Source of the DNA: Verrucomicrobiales bacterium
GTDB lineage: Bacteria > Verrucomicrobiota > Verrucomicrobiia > Verrucomicrobiales > DEV007
Reading direction: 5' to 3'
Assembly (NCBI GenBank): GCA_028033615.1
Contig: JAOFDG010000002.1
Coordinates: 1-64,000, forward strand
DNA length: 64,000 nucleotides
Shown here: piece after piece, positions 30,001 through 37,187 of the stretch
How the letters are laid out: every line of letters begins with the position of its first letter
How positions within the stretch are numbered: position 1 is the first letter of the stretch
Program-made: the position numbers and the translations under genes
The notes under the pieces: generated by a model
What the model saw: only the letters and a program-made list of their open reading frames with translations
What the model was told of the DNA's origin: nothing
The model's database searches: none

Positions 30001-33000
30001 GTACATAATTTCGCTAATAATTACTGTATTGTCCGGGCCTCCTACCTCTAGTTCCACGATAGCTATGTTGGAGACTTTACCATTAGCTATAGAATTATAT
30101 TTGAAAAAATCTTTTCCTGAAAAACCTTCTGCAGGAGTGTAATCAAAAGATCCGTCAGCATTCAGATTAAGCGTGCCCTGTCCTAAATATTCAACTAAGT
30201 TTGCCTCAGCCGAATTACCTTCAATGTCACGGTCATTAGAGAGGACTCCTTTGTGAGATGGAATACTAATAGATTGACCTATCAGAACAAAAAAATCGTC
30301 ATTTTTAGCAACTGGGGCATCATCTACATCAATTATATAAATCTGACATTGAACTGGATTTGAGTTTTGATAACCATCGTTAAGAGCAAACTCAAAAACA
30401 TCAAATCCACTATAGTCAGCCTCAGGTGTATATACAAAGCTTCCATCCTTGGAAAGAGAAAGTAATCCATGCTGTGGTTCGCTAATCAGAACTACACTCA
30501 AATCATCGAGCTCAGAGTCTGTGCTTTTTGAAATCAAACCAAATTCATCATCTCTCTGTAAAACGGAATCCTCGTAAACTACATATCGTTTAATCTTCGC
30601 TATTGGGGGTGAATTTACTCTGATCGTTACGTTGGCGGGATCAGACGTAAATTCACCATCTGACACTTCATAATTGAATTTTACTAAACCAGAAAAACCT
30701 GGCTCTGGCACAAAATTCACCGTGCCATCTTCTTCTTCGATCAATTGTCCAGATTCAGTTCCAGATAAAATATTAACATTCAGTTCGTCTCCGTCAGGAT
30801 CAAAATCGTTTTCAATCAATGATGAAATATTTATAGAAAATTCACTATCCAAAGGGGTTAAATAATTATCGTCAGTCGCAACAGGAGGATCATTCAAAGG
30901 TAATACATTAATAGTTGCGGTCACATAAGGTGCTTCACCTAATATATCAGCAACCCGATAAGTAAACTGATCCTGACCAGAAAAATTTTTATTTGGTATG
31001 TAAATAAAAGACCCATCTTCTGAGAAACTAAGTAAACCATTTTGGGGATCAGAATTTAATATTGCGTAAATATCGACACCATCGGGGTCATAATCATTCT
31101 CAAGGACACCGTCTCCATCATCAACTTGGAGAAAATTATCCTCTAAAACTTGAAATTCTTCTCCAAAAGATATTGGTAGATCATTCGGACCAGATTCAAC
31201 CACGATAAGTACTTTACCATTATCTGTAAACTCACCATCTGACACAGTGTACTCGAAAGTGTCATTTCCCTCGTAATTTAAATTCGGCACATAGCTGAAG
31301 CTACCATCTTGATTCAATTCAAGTTTCCCATGTTCTGGTGGAGCAAGTAGGGAAACTTTTAAATTATCATTTTCTGCGTCTATGTCGTTGGTTAAAATTG
31401 AAGACCCTTTACTGAGAGTCGCAGTTAAACGCATATCAAAACCTAAGTCAGAGCTCGTAATACTAGTTTGATGAACTTCGACTGCAACAATGTTGTCTCC
31501 ATCGGTTAATACTGTGGGGTCCACCTCAAATTCAAAGTAAGTCAACTCATTATCTTCTCCAACAACCTCTATAGATACATCTTCGAACCCTGCATCAGGA
31601 ACTAAGTTTGAACGAACCACCTCCTCTCCATTAATGTAAACAGCAGCTCCATCATCTCTAAGCAAGCCTATTTGGAGCGACTCAATCCTCTCGAGATCAT
31701 CTACTTCAAACCAATGCCTAAAGTAAGTGGTAATATATTTCTCATCATCGTTATCACCATAACTTATGATAGTTGAAACATTGTCATCTCCATAACCAAA
31801 CTTAGCACCTCCAACGCTCCACGAATCATCATTGTAATCAATTTCTTTCCATGTATTTCCCAAGTCTGAACCATTATCTAAATAAAGCCAATCAGATCCC
31901 GTACTAACTAAATCAACATTTGATGATTTAAAATACATTAACTCGAAGCTATCAATCGCCCAAGATGCATCATCTCCCCCTTGCCAACCCGAACCACTAG
32001 CAAATATCTCAATTGATAAAGAATCTGAACTATGAGGAATATCTTTCAAAATTGGCTCATTTCTTAAATCATATGCTGAGTCAAGAGAACTAGGCCCAGA
32101 GGAAAATCCTAAGTCTACCGTTCTGGCTATTTCAACACCATCGGATGGAATATAACTCTGAGAGTTGGGTGATCCGCTATTACTAAAGCTATGAGAAAAA
32201 ACAGTGACTCCATCAATGGATACTGAAAAAACATCACCTTCCCAAGAATCAATTATAGCAAGAACAAAACCCAATGAAATTCTATCGTGTGGAGGGAGGT
32301 TATCTATGGTTATATTTGTTGATTCTGCAGGGTTACCAGAGGTGCTATTTCTAAGAAACCGTTCATCAAAACCATTAAGTGAAGAAAATCGCCCCGTTGA
32401 TTCAATTTCAACATTACCTGAAAACTCAAAACTAACACCACTATCAAAGTCTTCTTCCAATATCAGTTGAGGCTGCGAATTTGACAGCTGTGAAACTTGC
32501 AAAGTGGTATTTTCGATAATCAAAAAATTGTCGTCTAATGCTACTGGAGGATCATTAACAGGGAGCACTTGAACTTCTACTTTTGAAGGAAAAGAAAAAT
32601 CCTCACCATCTGAAGCTACATAACTGAATACGTCCGTACCACTGAAATTTTCTTCTGGGGTATAATTAAAACTCCCATCTAAATTAATGATTACTGATCC
32701 ATTCGCGGGTTGCGTTCCGACTGAGTACTTTAGTAACTGAGATTCAGCGTCAGAACCAGTCAGCTCAAGAGATGACTCTAATGTGATATCCAAACTTTGA
32801 TCCTCGGTAATGGAAAATAGGCGATCAGATATTTGAGGAAGATCATTCACAGATTCCACATTTATAGTCACCAAAGCTGAATCACTCCGCCCCTCACTGT
32901 CAACTATACGATATGAGAATTGATCGACTCCAAAAAAATCAATTTCTGGTAAGTATGTAAACGTTCCATCGTCACTCATTGATAAGGTACCGTGAGAAGG

Positions 33001-34347
33001 ATTACCTTCTATCTCTGTAACTGATGTCGGCTCATCAACAACATCATTTTCGAGAACCCCCGAACGTGATCCACCTCCAGAATAATTAATAGCTATATCA
33101 TCAAACCAAACGTCTGTGAGCTCATTACCCGAATTAGCACGATTGTTGTAAACACCAAAATCAATAGTGTGAGCACCGGCATCTAGTGAGACTTGGGTTT
33201 TAAAAGTTTGCCATCCAGTATCGGACTGACCCTCTCCCGATAACCTATTAATTTCATCACCTTCATCCCCGATAAAGTTACCATCAACAGCGAATATTAC
33301 AGCGCCGTACTCATCTTCCTCATAGTTTTCAGAAACCACTAGTCGGTACTTAAAACTAATCTCTAATTCCGAGCTTTCATCAAGGCTAATACTATTTCTC
33401 CAAGACCCTGCAGAGGTTACAGGACCAAAAAACCAGCCACCTCCAACTTGAATGTACGCAGCATTCGTTCCATCCACACCAACCCCTTGCCCAATATTTC
33501 CATTTGCATTGTTGGGCGCAGTGGTAGCAAAAGGACCATTAAATGGATCGTCAACATAACCAAAGGAGTTTAATCCACTATCACCGTTTGATAGTGGTGA
33601 TATATTTAAATCCAATCCAACGTCACTACTCGCGTTTCCAGCTTGGTGTAATTCTACAGCAATTTGATTATCCCCGACAATCAGCAAACCCTCTAAATCA
33701 ACTCGTGCAGATATGTAATTAGCCTCATCATTCACTCCGGCAATCGCAGGAGTTAGTGTAGTGACATTTCCTTCTGGAATTGCTGGGGAACGAAAAACCT
33801 CTTCTTCATTGATATAAACAATGATTCCATCATCTGCTAAATAATTAATTTCCCAATCTGAGAATTGCGCTTCTTTATCATCAAGTGAAAACTTATTTCT
33901 AAACAAGTAAGTGGTAACTAAGTTTTCTCCGTTATCCGCCTCATCAATTCCAAAGAGTTCATTATCAAGACCAGGGAATGCATCGATAGTACCTGACTGA
34001 ATAGGAATGGGAGCAACAAACCATGGTCCTACATTCGAGGAATCAATATCGAAGTCATAATCAATCCAAATGTTACCAGATGCATCGGTTGGATAATCCT
34101 CTGAGTCCCCGTTTTCATTTTCTAAGCGATCTAAAATCTGCCAATCACCTTCAATGAAACCTGGTGCAATTTCCTCATCGAAAGAAACCTCTAGAACAGG
34201 TCCAGTGCCTGTCCTTAGTTCAGAATCTTCTGATATCTGATAATTATCATCAAAAGCCTCGGACTGGGCTTCCAATAACTTAAAGGGATAAGCATAAAAA
34301 GAGAAAAAAATAACGGTTAAAATAGGCTTATAATATTTATAGAGCAT
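24070..34347 (-). CDS. Giant exported surface protein: cadherin-like repeats, LTD, CotH and beta-helix
   Basis: 3425 residues with a signal peptide (about 1-27). Modules, approximate residues: seven cadherin-like/VCBS-type repeats within 30-1440, each ending in a DGSFxYxPxxxFxGxDxFxY pattern; lamin-tail domains starting near 1442, 2856, 3002 and 3153 (VIISEIMYNPSSGDPSEEFIELHN type); an Ig/FN3-like region 1600-1715; a CotH kinase-like domain 1740-2110 (GVRVRGAGSRTRNPRNN, LIPHDFDTIFGLGDTDTD); a right-handed parallel beta-helix 2380-2740; and a C-terminal DPDQDGISNLLEY segment with a final beta domain. A DDGxxVYxNG module occurs three times. The protein is probably extracellular and adhesive or polymer-handling (inference). 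The kinase activity of bacterial CotH domains is known for Bacillus spore-coat proteins only. Confidence 0.85.
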   Translation of the reverse strand: MLYKYYKPILTVIFFSFYAYPFKLLEAQSEAFDDNYQISEDSELRTGTGPVLEVSFDEEIAPGFIEGDWQILDRLENENGDSEDYPTDASGNIWIDYDFDIDSSNVGPWFVAPIPIQSGTIDAFPGLDNELFGIDEADNGENLVTTYLFRNKFSLDDKEAQFSDWEINYLADDGIIVYINEEEVFRSPAIPEGNVTTLTPAIAGVNDEANYISARVDLEGLLIVGDNQIAVELHQAGNASSDVGLDLNISPLSNGDSGLNSFGYVDDPFNGPFATTAPNNANGNIGQGVGVDGTNAAYIQVGGGWFFGPVTSAGSWRNSISLDESSELEISFKYRLVVSENYEEDEYGAVIFAVDGNFIGDEGDEINRLSGEGQSDTGWQTFKTQVSLDAGAHTIDFGVYNNRANSGNELTDVWFDDIAINYSGGGSRSGVLENDVVDEPTSVTEIEGNPSHGTLSMSDDGTFTYLPEIDFFGVDQFSYRIVDSEGRSDSALVTINVESVNDLPQISDRLFSITEDQSLDITLESSLELTGSDAESQLLKYSVGTQPANGSVIINLDGSFNYTPEENFSGTDVFSYVASDGEDFSFPSKVEVQVLPVNDPPVALDDNFLIIENTTLQVSQLSNSQPQLILEEDFDSGVSFEFSGNVEIESTGRFSSLNGFDERFLRNSTSGNPAESTNITIDNLPPHDRISLGFVLAIIDSWEGDVFSVSIDGVTVFSHSFSNSGSPNSQSYIPSDGVEIARTVDLGFSSGPSSLDSAYDLRNEPILKDIPHSSDSLSIEIFASGSGWQGGDDASWAIDSFELMYFKSSNVDLVSTGSDWLYLDNGSDLGNTWKEIDYNDDSWSVGGAKFGYGDDNVSTIISYGDNDDEKYITTYFRHWFEVDDLERIESLQIGLLRDDGAAVYINGEEVVRSNLVPDAGFEDVSIEVVGEDNELTYFEFEVDPTVLTDGDNIVAVEVHQTSITSSDLGFDMRLTATLSKGSSILTNDIDAENDNLKVSLLAPPEHGKLELNQDGSFSYVPNLNYEGNDTFEYTVSDGEFTDNGKVLIVVESGPNDLPISFGEEFQVLEDNFLQVDDGDGVLENDYDPDGVDIYAILNSDPQNGLLSFSEDGSFIYIPNKNFSGQDQFTYRVADILGEAPYVTATINVLPLNDPPVATDDNYLTPLDSEFSINISSLIENDFDPDGDELNVNILSGTESGQLIEEEDGTVNFVPEPGFSGLVKFNYEVSDGEFTSDPANVTIRVNSPPIAKIKRYVVYEDSVLQRDDEFGLISKSTDSELDDLSVVLISEPQHGLLSLSKDGSFVYTPEADYSGFDVFEFALNDGYQNSNPVQCQIYIIDVDDAPVAKNDDFFVLIGQSISIPSHKGVLSNDRDIEGNSAEANLVEYLGQGTLNLNADGSFDYTPAEGFSGKDFFKYNSIANGKVSNIAIVELEVGGPDNTVIISEIMYNPSSGDPSEEFIELHNLGSGPVPLKGWSFSSGINFKFPEVSILPGEYYVIAANPEKFVSTYGVLDNLIGPWEGQLSNRGERIRIKDALGDEVDDVTYSDQGDWAIRASEDDPSVLRDETGWKWSTPTDGGGASLQLANINVSNKHGQNWFPGNSPTPGSKNNNSLTLNAPLILNVKHNPPVPRSGQEVVVSTKLRGVEDFILGANLYWRVSTLDPGDFIESIMQDQGTNGDLKAGDGIFSALVPAQDNETVIEFYIKSTAGDSVRRWPNIGESGEGPNALFQFDDENFSGSQPVYRMVMTASEDRDFRFRNFNSSSDAQKNATLIVRQGKDYDIRYQCGVRVRGAGSRTRNPRNNRLNIPRDNPLNGTTKINLNSQYIYLQLLGSRLASLSGIEAASARPVQLRYNGVNRANDNDNERRYGSYLHVEAIDGQWADDHYPNDSGGNIYSKARPDVKWSIRSTEALGPDSNRYRSDGWSKGSNESLDDWSDLHRFMRVMNNTSSDEYFQGVSEVVDVEQWTRWFAFMTIVLSRETNLSNGTDDDYKLYSGLEDKRFKLIPHDFDTIFGLGDTDTDPDDSMFPAITNFGGQTMPQLNEFFNEPKVLRLYYENLEDLLNTVFSKDKFDSLVENFLNWLPEDSDVLSDVISFMDDRRAYILSQISGDFTAQSSLSSSNSFARTTDQGLTGLEGTFDAKLTTEIRVNGMSVPLNRRDGTWDGDLAESQVVFSAGSEWKYLDDGSDQGIEWRHSDFDDSSWKEAITKMGYGDRGEVTTLSFGDDPDNKYITTYFRKSFDVVDTDRFASLRLELLYDDGAAVYLNGIELVRENLELDSNYLSLATDTVRNATFQNFNISSESLKNGNNVVAVEIHQRSPSSRDISFDLELLGLGPVPLMSPGVNQVTVEAFDSEGKVIGSDLVPIWYDTEETSLVQPIEEDVTWSLEASPYLINKDYEVPSGFTLIIEPGVTVYFSEGSRLTVKGKLIAEGADLNPITFTSQPNSSRGWEGIYFEETLESNKLSNFIQDRSDDGDQSINILSSRLHLEEVTWTGTDKTILELSHPQVNVINCNFPSTSGEEVIHGENLDGDDFFNLSGNSFGTSSGYNDIIDFSGGRRPGPIIYVINNTFFGSTDDCLDFDGIDAHIEGNKFFNVHKDDPDRESSAAAIATDGDAHLTVIRNLFYDVDHALLLKNNSDAIFENNTVARVGVASISFDEPLREGVVPGRKVSVRGNIFDLDAPLFAHQFSEGQENDPEIIAEKNILPKESLDLGQGNIASDPLFYDLNFSISNGSPAAGSGINGLDMGWNIPFGASISGEPNSITRKNNAQISVYIPGISGIQDNASFTTEYRWRLNNQEWSEPVKIDQPIELEQLTEGPQFVEVLGKNSAGKWQENSTRSKTWVVDNDASRLVINEILADNQGSFTHEGTFPDYIELWNDSDFTKALSGMVISQDNDISSGFQFPAGTVIGPNQFFTIYANDPDGTTGLHIGFGLDRDGESISLFESPQNGGKIIDSIEFGSQLTDKSIGRYGRYGKFALMLPTPGSANNSKLPIAPSGGMVINEWLSSSGVVFDNDFLELYNNYNYPVHLGGMSLSDNPNNFPQKYIIPQLSYIEANGFIKYIADDNSNQGSPHLNFSLSKIQDEIGLFDANVNEIDRIDYANSLDNISRGRVLDGNNFLTSFQLPTPGYSNESDLFVEQKIIQSLRITEIMYNPLSGADGEYIKLENIGEETIPLGNLRFVEGINYVFPESTLDPGQSVYVVKNIEVFVSENGETPNISGEYSGKLDNGGERIRIELSSISAGILDFEYDDEWYPETDGLGSSLIIVDSKAQIMSWGINDSWSIFTPEINDVYGKWAVDQFGEEFLAQTGIMDDPDQDGISNLLEYIFALDPLNQDPNNLLPQVTRDDESLFLTYTILRSLGDYKVRVQVSEDLSNWRYAPDEVVYQVISEGDVMQTVRASLQFNFNDNDSSRIRFMRITVN
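27350..27820 (-). repeat. DDGxAVYxNG module, copy C, in giant gene
   Basis: Third copy of a roughly 155-residue module (residues about 2180-2335). It opens GSEWKYLDDGSDQGIEW, then YITTYFRKSFDV, LLYDDGAAVYLNGIELV and VVAVEIHQRSPSSRDISFDL. It is clearly related to copy B, with identical or near-identical key segments, and sits between the CotH domain and the beta-helix. Confidence 0.75.
31410..31905 (-). repeat. DDGxAVYxNG module, copy B, in giant gene
   Basis: Second copy of the module (residues about 815-980): GSDWLYLDNGSDLGNTWKEI, YITTYFRHWFEV, LLRDDGAAVYINGEEVV and IVAVEVHQTSITSSDLGFDM. It lies inside the insert that interrupts the third cadherin-like repeat. Confidence 0.75.
33590..33945 (-). 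repeat. DDGxxVYxNE module, copy A (degenerate), in giant gene
   Basis: First copy (residues about 135-253): TTYLFRNKFSLDD, YLADDGIIVYINEEEVFRS and QIAVELHQAGNASSDVGLDL. More diverged than copies B and C, and it lacks their N-terminal W-rich segment. It lies inside the insert that interrupts the first cadherin-like repeat. Confidence 0.65.
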
Positions 34348-34378
34348 CTCTGGAATATGAGAGGGTTAAGGAGGGACT

Positions 34379-34384
34379 ATTATA
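34379..34384 (-). promoter_or_regulatory. Possible -10 element of giant gene
   Basis: On the minus strand TATAAT occurs 31 bases before the giant gene's ATG, in the 81-base gap after queG. No -35 hexamer at 16-18 bases is convincing (TTGTTA is 14 bases away), so this is a weak call. It would allow the giant gene and its CBM-like neighbour to be expressed apart from aroK-queG. Confidence 0.3.
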
Positions 34385-34428
34385 ATCTAACTATTTTGTA
34401 ACAAATTCAATTCCAAGAATAGAAAAGA

Positions 34429-35469
34429 TCAATTATGAACGAGTGATGAACGAGACTTAATGACATCAATTGCCCATTTTGCATGCTCTTTAATCAACTC
34501 ACTCTCTTCATCTATAACTTTTCTAAGGTGAGGGATATCCTTCTCTTTTCCAGAATTTCCTATCGCTATACAAACATTTCTAAGAAAGCGCTCTCGACCT
34601 AATCTTTTAACGGGCGACTTTCGAAATAAACTCATAAAATCGTTCTCATTTAACCCAAGAAATTGAATTAACGGCATGCCTACAAATTCCCTTGTAGCAA
34701 ATTTTGCCTCTTTTGACGCTTTGGCAAAACGATTCCATGGGCAAACCTCAAGACAGTCATCACAACCAAATACCCTATCTCCTATGGATTCTCTAAATTC
34801 CAATGGAATAGAACCTTTGTGTTCAATAGTAAAATATGAAATGCATCTCCTAGGATCCATTTTATTGGGAGCCGTGATTGCATCTGTAGGACAACAATCA
34901 ATGCATTTAGTGCAAGTCCCACACCTATTGGACATAGGTTGGTCAGGATTTAGATTAAGAGTTGTAACCAACTCAGCTAGAAAAAACCAAGTGCCTAATT
35001 TTGGATGAATTTGAACAGTGCTCTTGCCATTCCAACCAACACCAGCATCTGTAGCAAAATCACGTTCAAGAATTGGTCCATAATCAACATAAAATCTTTG
35101 CTCTCCTCCTAATTCCTCTAGAGCCTTGGCAAAATTCTTTAACTTTTTATCTATAACGTTATGATAATCATTTCCCCAAGCATATTTCGCAAACCTTCCA
35201 ACTCCAGATTTATTCAAATCAACTTTCTCTAATGGAAAATAATTTAAAGCAAGAACAATAACTGTAGAGGCTCCCTCAACTAGGAGACGAGGGTCTTTTC
35301 TTCTCTCAGGATTATTCTCCATCCATTCCATGTCTCCGTTCTTATCTTCATTCAACCATTTTTGAAATTCTTGGGCATGCGTCGCTTCCTTAGCTTTGGT
35401 AAACCTACAGTCATCAAAACCAAGATCTTTGGCGATCAGCTTAACTTTTTCCTCAAGCTCCATCGCCAT
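34429..35469 (-). CDS. queG: Epoxyqueuosine reductase
   Basis: 346 residues. The two [4Fe-4S] ferredoxin-type clusters are explicit: CGTCTKCIDCCPTDAI and CDDCLEVCPWNRFA. The N-terminal cobalamin-binding part contains RKDPRLLVEGASTVIVLALNY and FYVDYGPILERDFATDAGVGWNGK, characteristic of QueG. The C-terminus carries a short HEAT-like segment (FLRNVCIAIGNSGKEKDIPHL). It reduces epoxyqueuosine to queuosine in tRNA anticodons using B12. It starts 6 bases after the shikimate kinase stop, so they are co-transcribed. Confidence 0.95.
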   Translation of the reverse strand: MAMELEEKVKLIAKDLGFDDCRFTKAKEATHAQEFQKWLNEDKNGDMEWMENNPERRKDPRLLVEGASTVIVLALNYFPLEKVDLNKSGVGRFAKYAWGNDYHNVIDKKLKNFAKALEELGGEQRFYVDYGPILERDFATDAGVGWNGKSTVQIHPKLGTWFFLAELVTTLNLNPDQPMSNRCGTCTKCIDCCPTDAITAPNKMDPRRCISYFTIEHKGSIPLEFRESIGDRVFGCDDCLEVCPWNRFAKASKEAKFATREFVGMPLIQFLGLNENDFMSLFRKSPVKRLGRERFLRNVCIAIGNSGKEKDIPHLRKVIDEESELIKEHAKWAIDVIKSRSSLVHN

Positions 35470-35475
35470 ATAATA

Positions 35476-35997
35476 TTAGCCTCTTTTAGCGAACCAGAGC
35501 CTTGCCGTTTCAGAAATACCAAAAGAGACCTCTTCTATACTTAATCCATCTGTAGGTATTCGCTCATCAGAACATTCACTGTACTTTTTATGCCTTTGAT
35601 CTAAAAGAGATAATATCGTTTTTCTAGGATCATTAGTTTTAAGTAAAGGCCTATCATTATTTCTAGAAACTCTTTCAAGTATTGAATCCACACCAGCATC
35701 CAACCAAAAGACAATTCCAATTTTTCGAAGGCGTTCAATATTATCACCACTACTCACAATGCCTCCTCCAGTAGCAATTACCATTCTTTCTCGTCCCTCA
35801 AGTTCACCCAAGACCTGAGATTCTAACTTTCTGAATTCACTTTCTCCTTCATCTGTAAATATTTCATTAATAGACTTAAAAGCATTTTTTTCTATTAGTT
35901 CATCAGTATCTAGGAATTCAAACCCCAAATTATTAGCCAACCTATTAGCAATAGTTGTTTTACCGCTGCCCATAAAACCTATCAGCAATATATTCAT
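35476..35997 (-). CDS. aroK: Shikimate kinase
   Basis: 173 residues from ATG 35997, which places MNILLIGFMGSGKTT at the very N-terminus as in the family; the open frame runs further upstream to 36081 but that extension has no counterpart. Walker A GFMGSGKTT, the shikimate-binding DTDELIEK (DxD-type), REFRK-equivalent ESEFRKLE, and VIATGGGIVSS are all present, as is the lid arginine region NNDRPLLKT. It phosphorylates shikimate at the 3-hydroxyl with ATP. Followed by queG after 6 bases; divergent from the tRNA threonylcarbamoylation gene. Confidence 0.95.
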   Translation of the reverse strand: MNILLIGFMGSGKTTIANRLANNLGFEFLDTDELIEKNAFKSINEIFTDEGESEFRKLESQVLGELEGRERMVIATGGGIVSSGDNIERLRKIGIVFWLDAGVDSILERVSRNNDRPLLKTNDPRKTILSLLDQRHKKYSECSDERIPTDGLSIEEVSFGISETARLWFAKRG

Positions 35998-36121
35998 TGG
36001 AGTATGACGAAAATGCTCAATCATTTCTACTAATTTAGTACCATAGACAAAACGTGCAACGAATCGCACAACATGCAACATTGACGAAAGCCTACGATTC
36101 GCGACTTTTAATAAGAATTTA

Positions 36122-37165
36122 ATGGAAACTGTAATAATAGAAACAGGAAATCAGCAAGGAATTAGAGAATCTGTTTCTTTAGCGGTAGATCACCTTGAAA
36201 AAGGATCTATCGTCGCCCTTCCTACAGAAACAGTTTATGGTTTAGCAGCGAATGCTTTGGATGCCAAAGCCTGCGCAAAAATATTTGAGGCCAAGGAGAG
36301 ACCAGAATTTGACCCCTTAATAGTTCATGTATCAGGTGAAAAAATGCTCAGAACAATCGCCGATATTCCTGAACAAATTGAAGCTACTCTAGCTTCTTTA
36401 ATCAATGAATTCTGGCCAGGAGCACTCACTTTTATTTTACCGAAAAAAGAAATTGTTCCAGAAATTGTTACTTCGGGATTAGACACAGTTGCCGTCAGAA
36501 GATCAAAGAATCCAATCTTTGCAGAAATAATAAATACATTCGAACTACCAATAGCCGCTCCAAGCGCTAATCGGTTTGGTAGTATCTCACCTACCTCCGC
36601 TAATGCCGTTCTATCTGAGCTTTCAGGTAAAGTTCCATTAATAATTGATGGAGGAGCATGTTCTGAAGGCGTAGAGTCGACTATCATTAAAATAGAATCA
36701 ATTACAGGTAGAAAAAAGCCAAGCATTCAGATCCTTCGACCAGGACCTGTAACTCCAGAAATGCTTAAAAAATTTGGTAAGATAGAAAAAAACCCTAAAT
36801 CAAAAACAAGATCAAAAGAACCAACATCTCCAGGACAACTAGATTCGCACTACGCTCCAATAACACCTTTGAGAATAGTTAGTTCTCCAGATACTTTCAC
36901 GCCTGAACCGTCCAAAAAATATGCACTGCTTAGCTATAGAGGGCAAAAAAAAGATGGTTATCTTGAACTATGTGAATGGGTACAAATTGAAACTCTTAGT
37001 CCGGGTTCAGGCAAGCTGCCTGAAGCCGCAGTAAGGTTCTTTTTTGCTCTTAGAAAACTAGATCAATTGGGAGTCGATGAAATCATTTCAGAACCTATTC
37101 CCGAGAGAGGGATAGGCCTTGCCATCATGGATCGGCTTAAACGAGCAAGTCATAAATACAGCTAA
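36122..37165 (+). CDS. tsaC/sua5: L-threonylcarbamoyladenylate synthase (Sua5 type)
   Basis: 347 residues. The YrdC domain (about 10-215) carries GSIVALPTETVYGLAANA, then KERPEFDPLIVHV, FWPGALTFIL, VAVRRSKNPIF and PIAAPSANRFGSISPTSA, with the KxR/SxN ATP/threonine site. A linker leads to a C-terminal Sua5 domain (about 240-347), so this is the long Sua5 form rather than short TsaC. It makes threonylcarbamoyl-AMP for the universal t6A37 tRNA modification. Its stop is 22 bases before murJ, and the pair may be co-transcribed with panC and nadB. Confidence 0.95.
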   Translation: METVIIETGNQQGIRESVSLAVDHLEKGSIVALPTETVYGLAANALDAKACAKIFEAKERPEFDPLIVHVSGEKMLRTIADIPEQIEATLASLINEFWPGALTFILPKKEIVPEIVTSGLDTVAVRRSKNPIFAEIINTFELPIAAPSANRFGSISPTSANAVLSELSGKVPLIIDGGACSEGVESTIIKIESITGRKKPSIQILRPGPVTPEMLKKFGKIEKNPKSKTRSKEPTSPGQLDSHYAPITPLRIVSSPDTFTPEPSKKYALLSYRGQKKDGYLELCEWVQIETLSPGSGKLPEAAVRFFFALRKLDQLGVDEIISEPIPERGIGLAIMDRLKRASHKYS

Positions 37166-37187
37166 AAGTAAATTTAGGGTTTTTATA

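Noticed and set aside
35998-36081. N-terminal extension of shikimate kinase
   Set aside because: The P-loop strand starts at the ATG at 35997 as in the family; the extension has no conserved counterpart.
36325-36726. Minus-strand ORF of 133 codons opposite sua5
   Set aside because: The plus-strand YrdC motifs are complete and conserved, so the reverse frame is a shadow.
37119-37187. Upstream MurJ start overlapping sua5
   Set aside because: It would overlap the sua5 coding region by 47 bases and adds residues not seen in the family.
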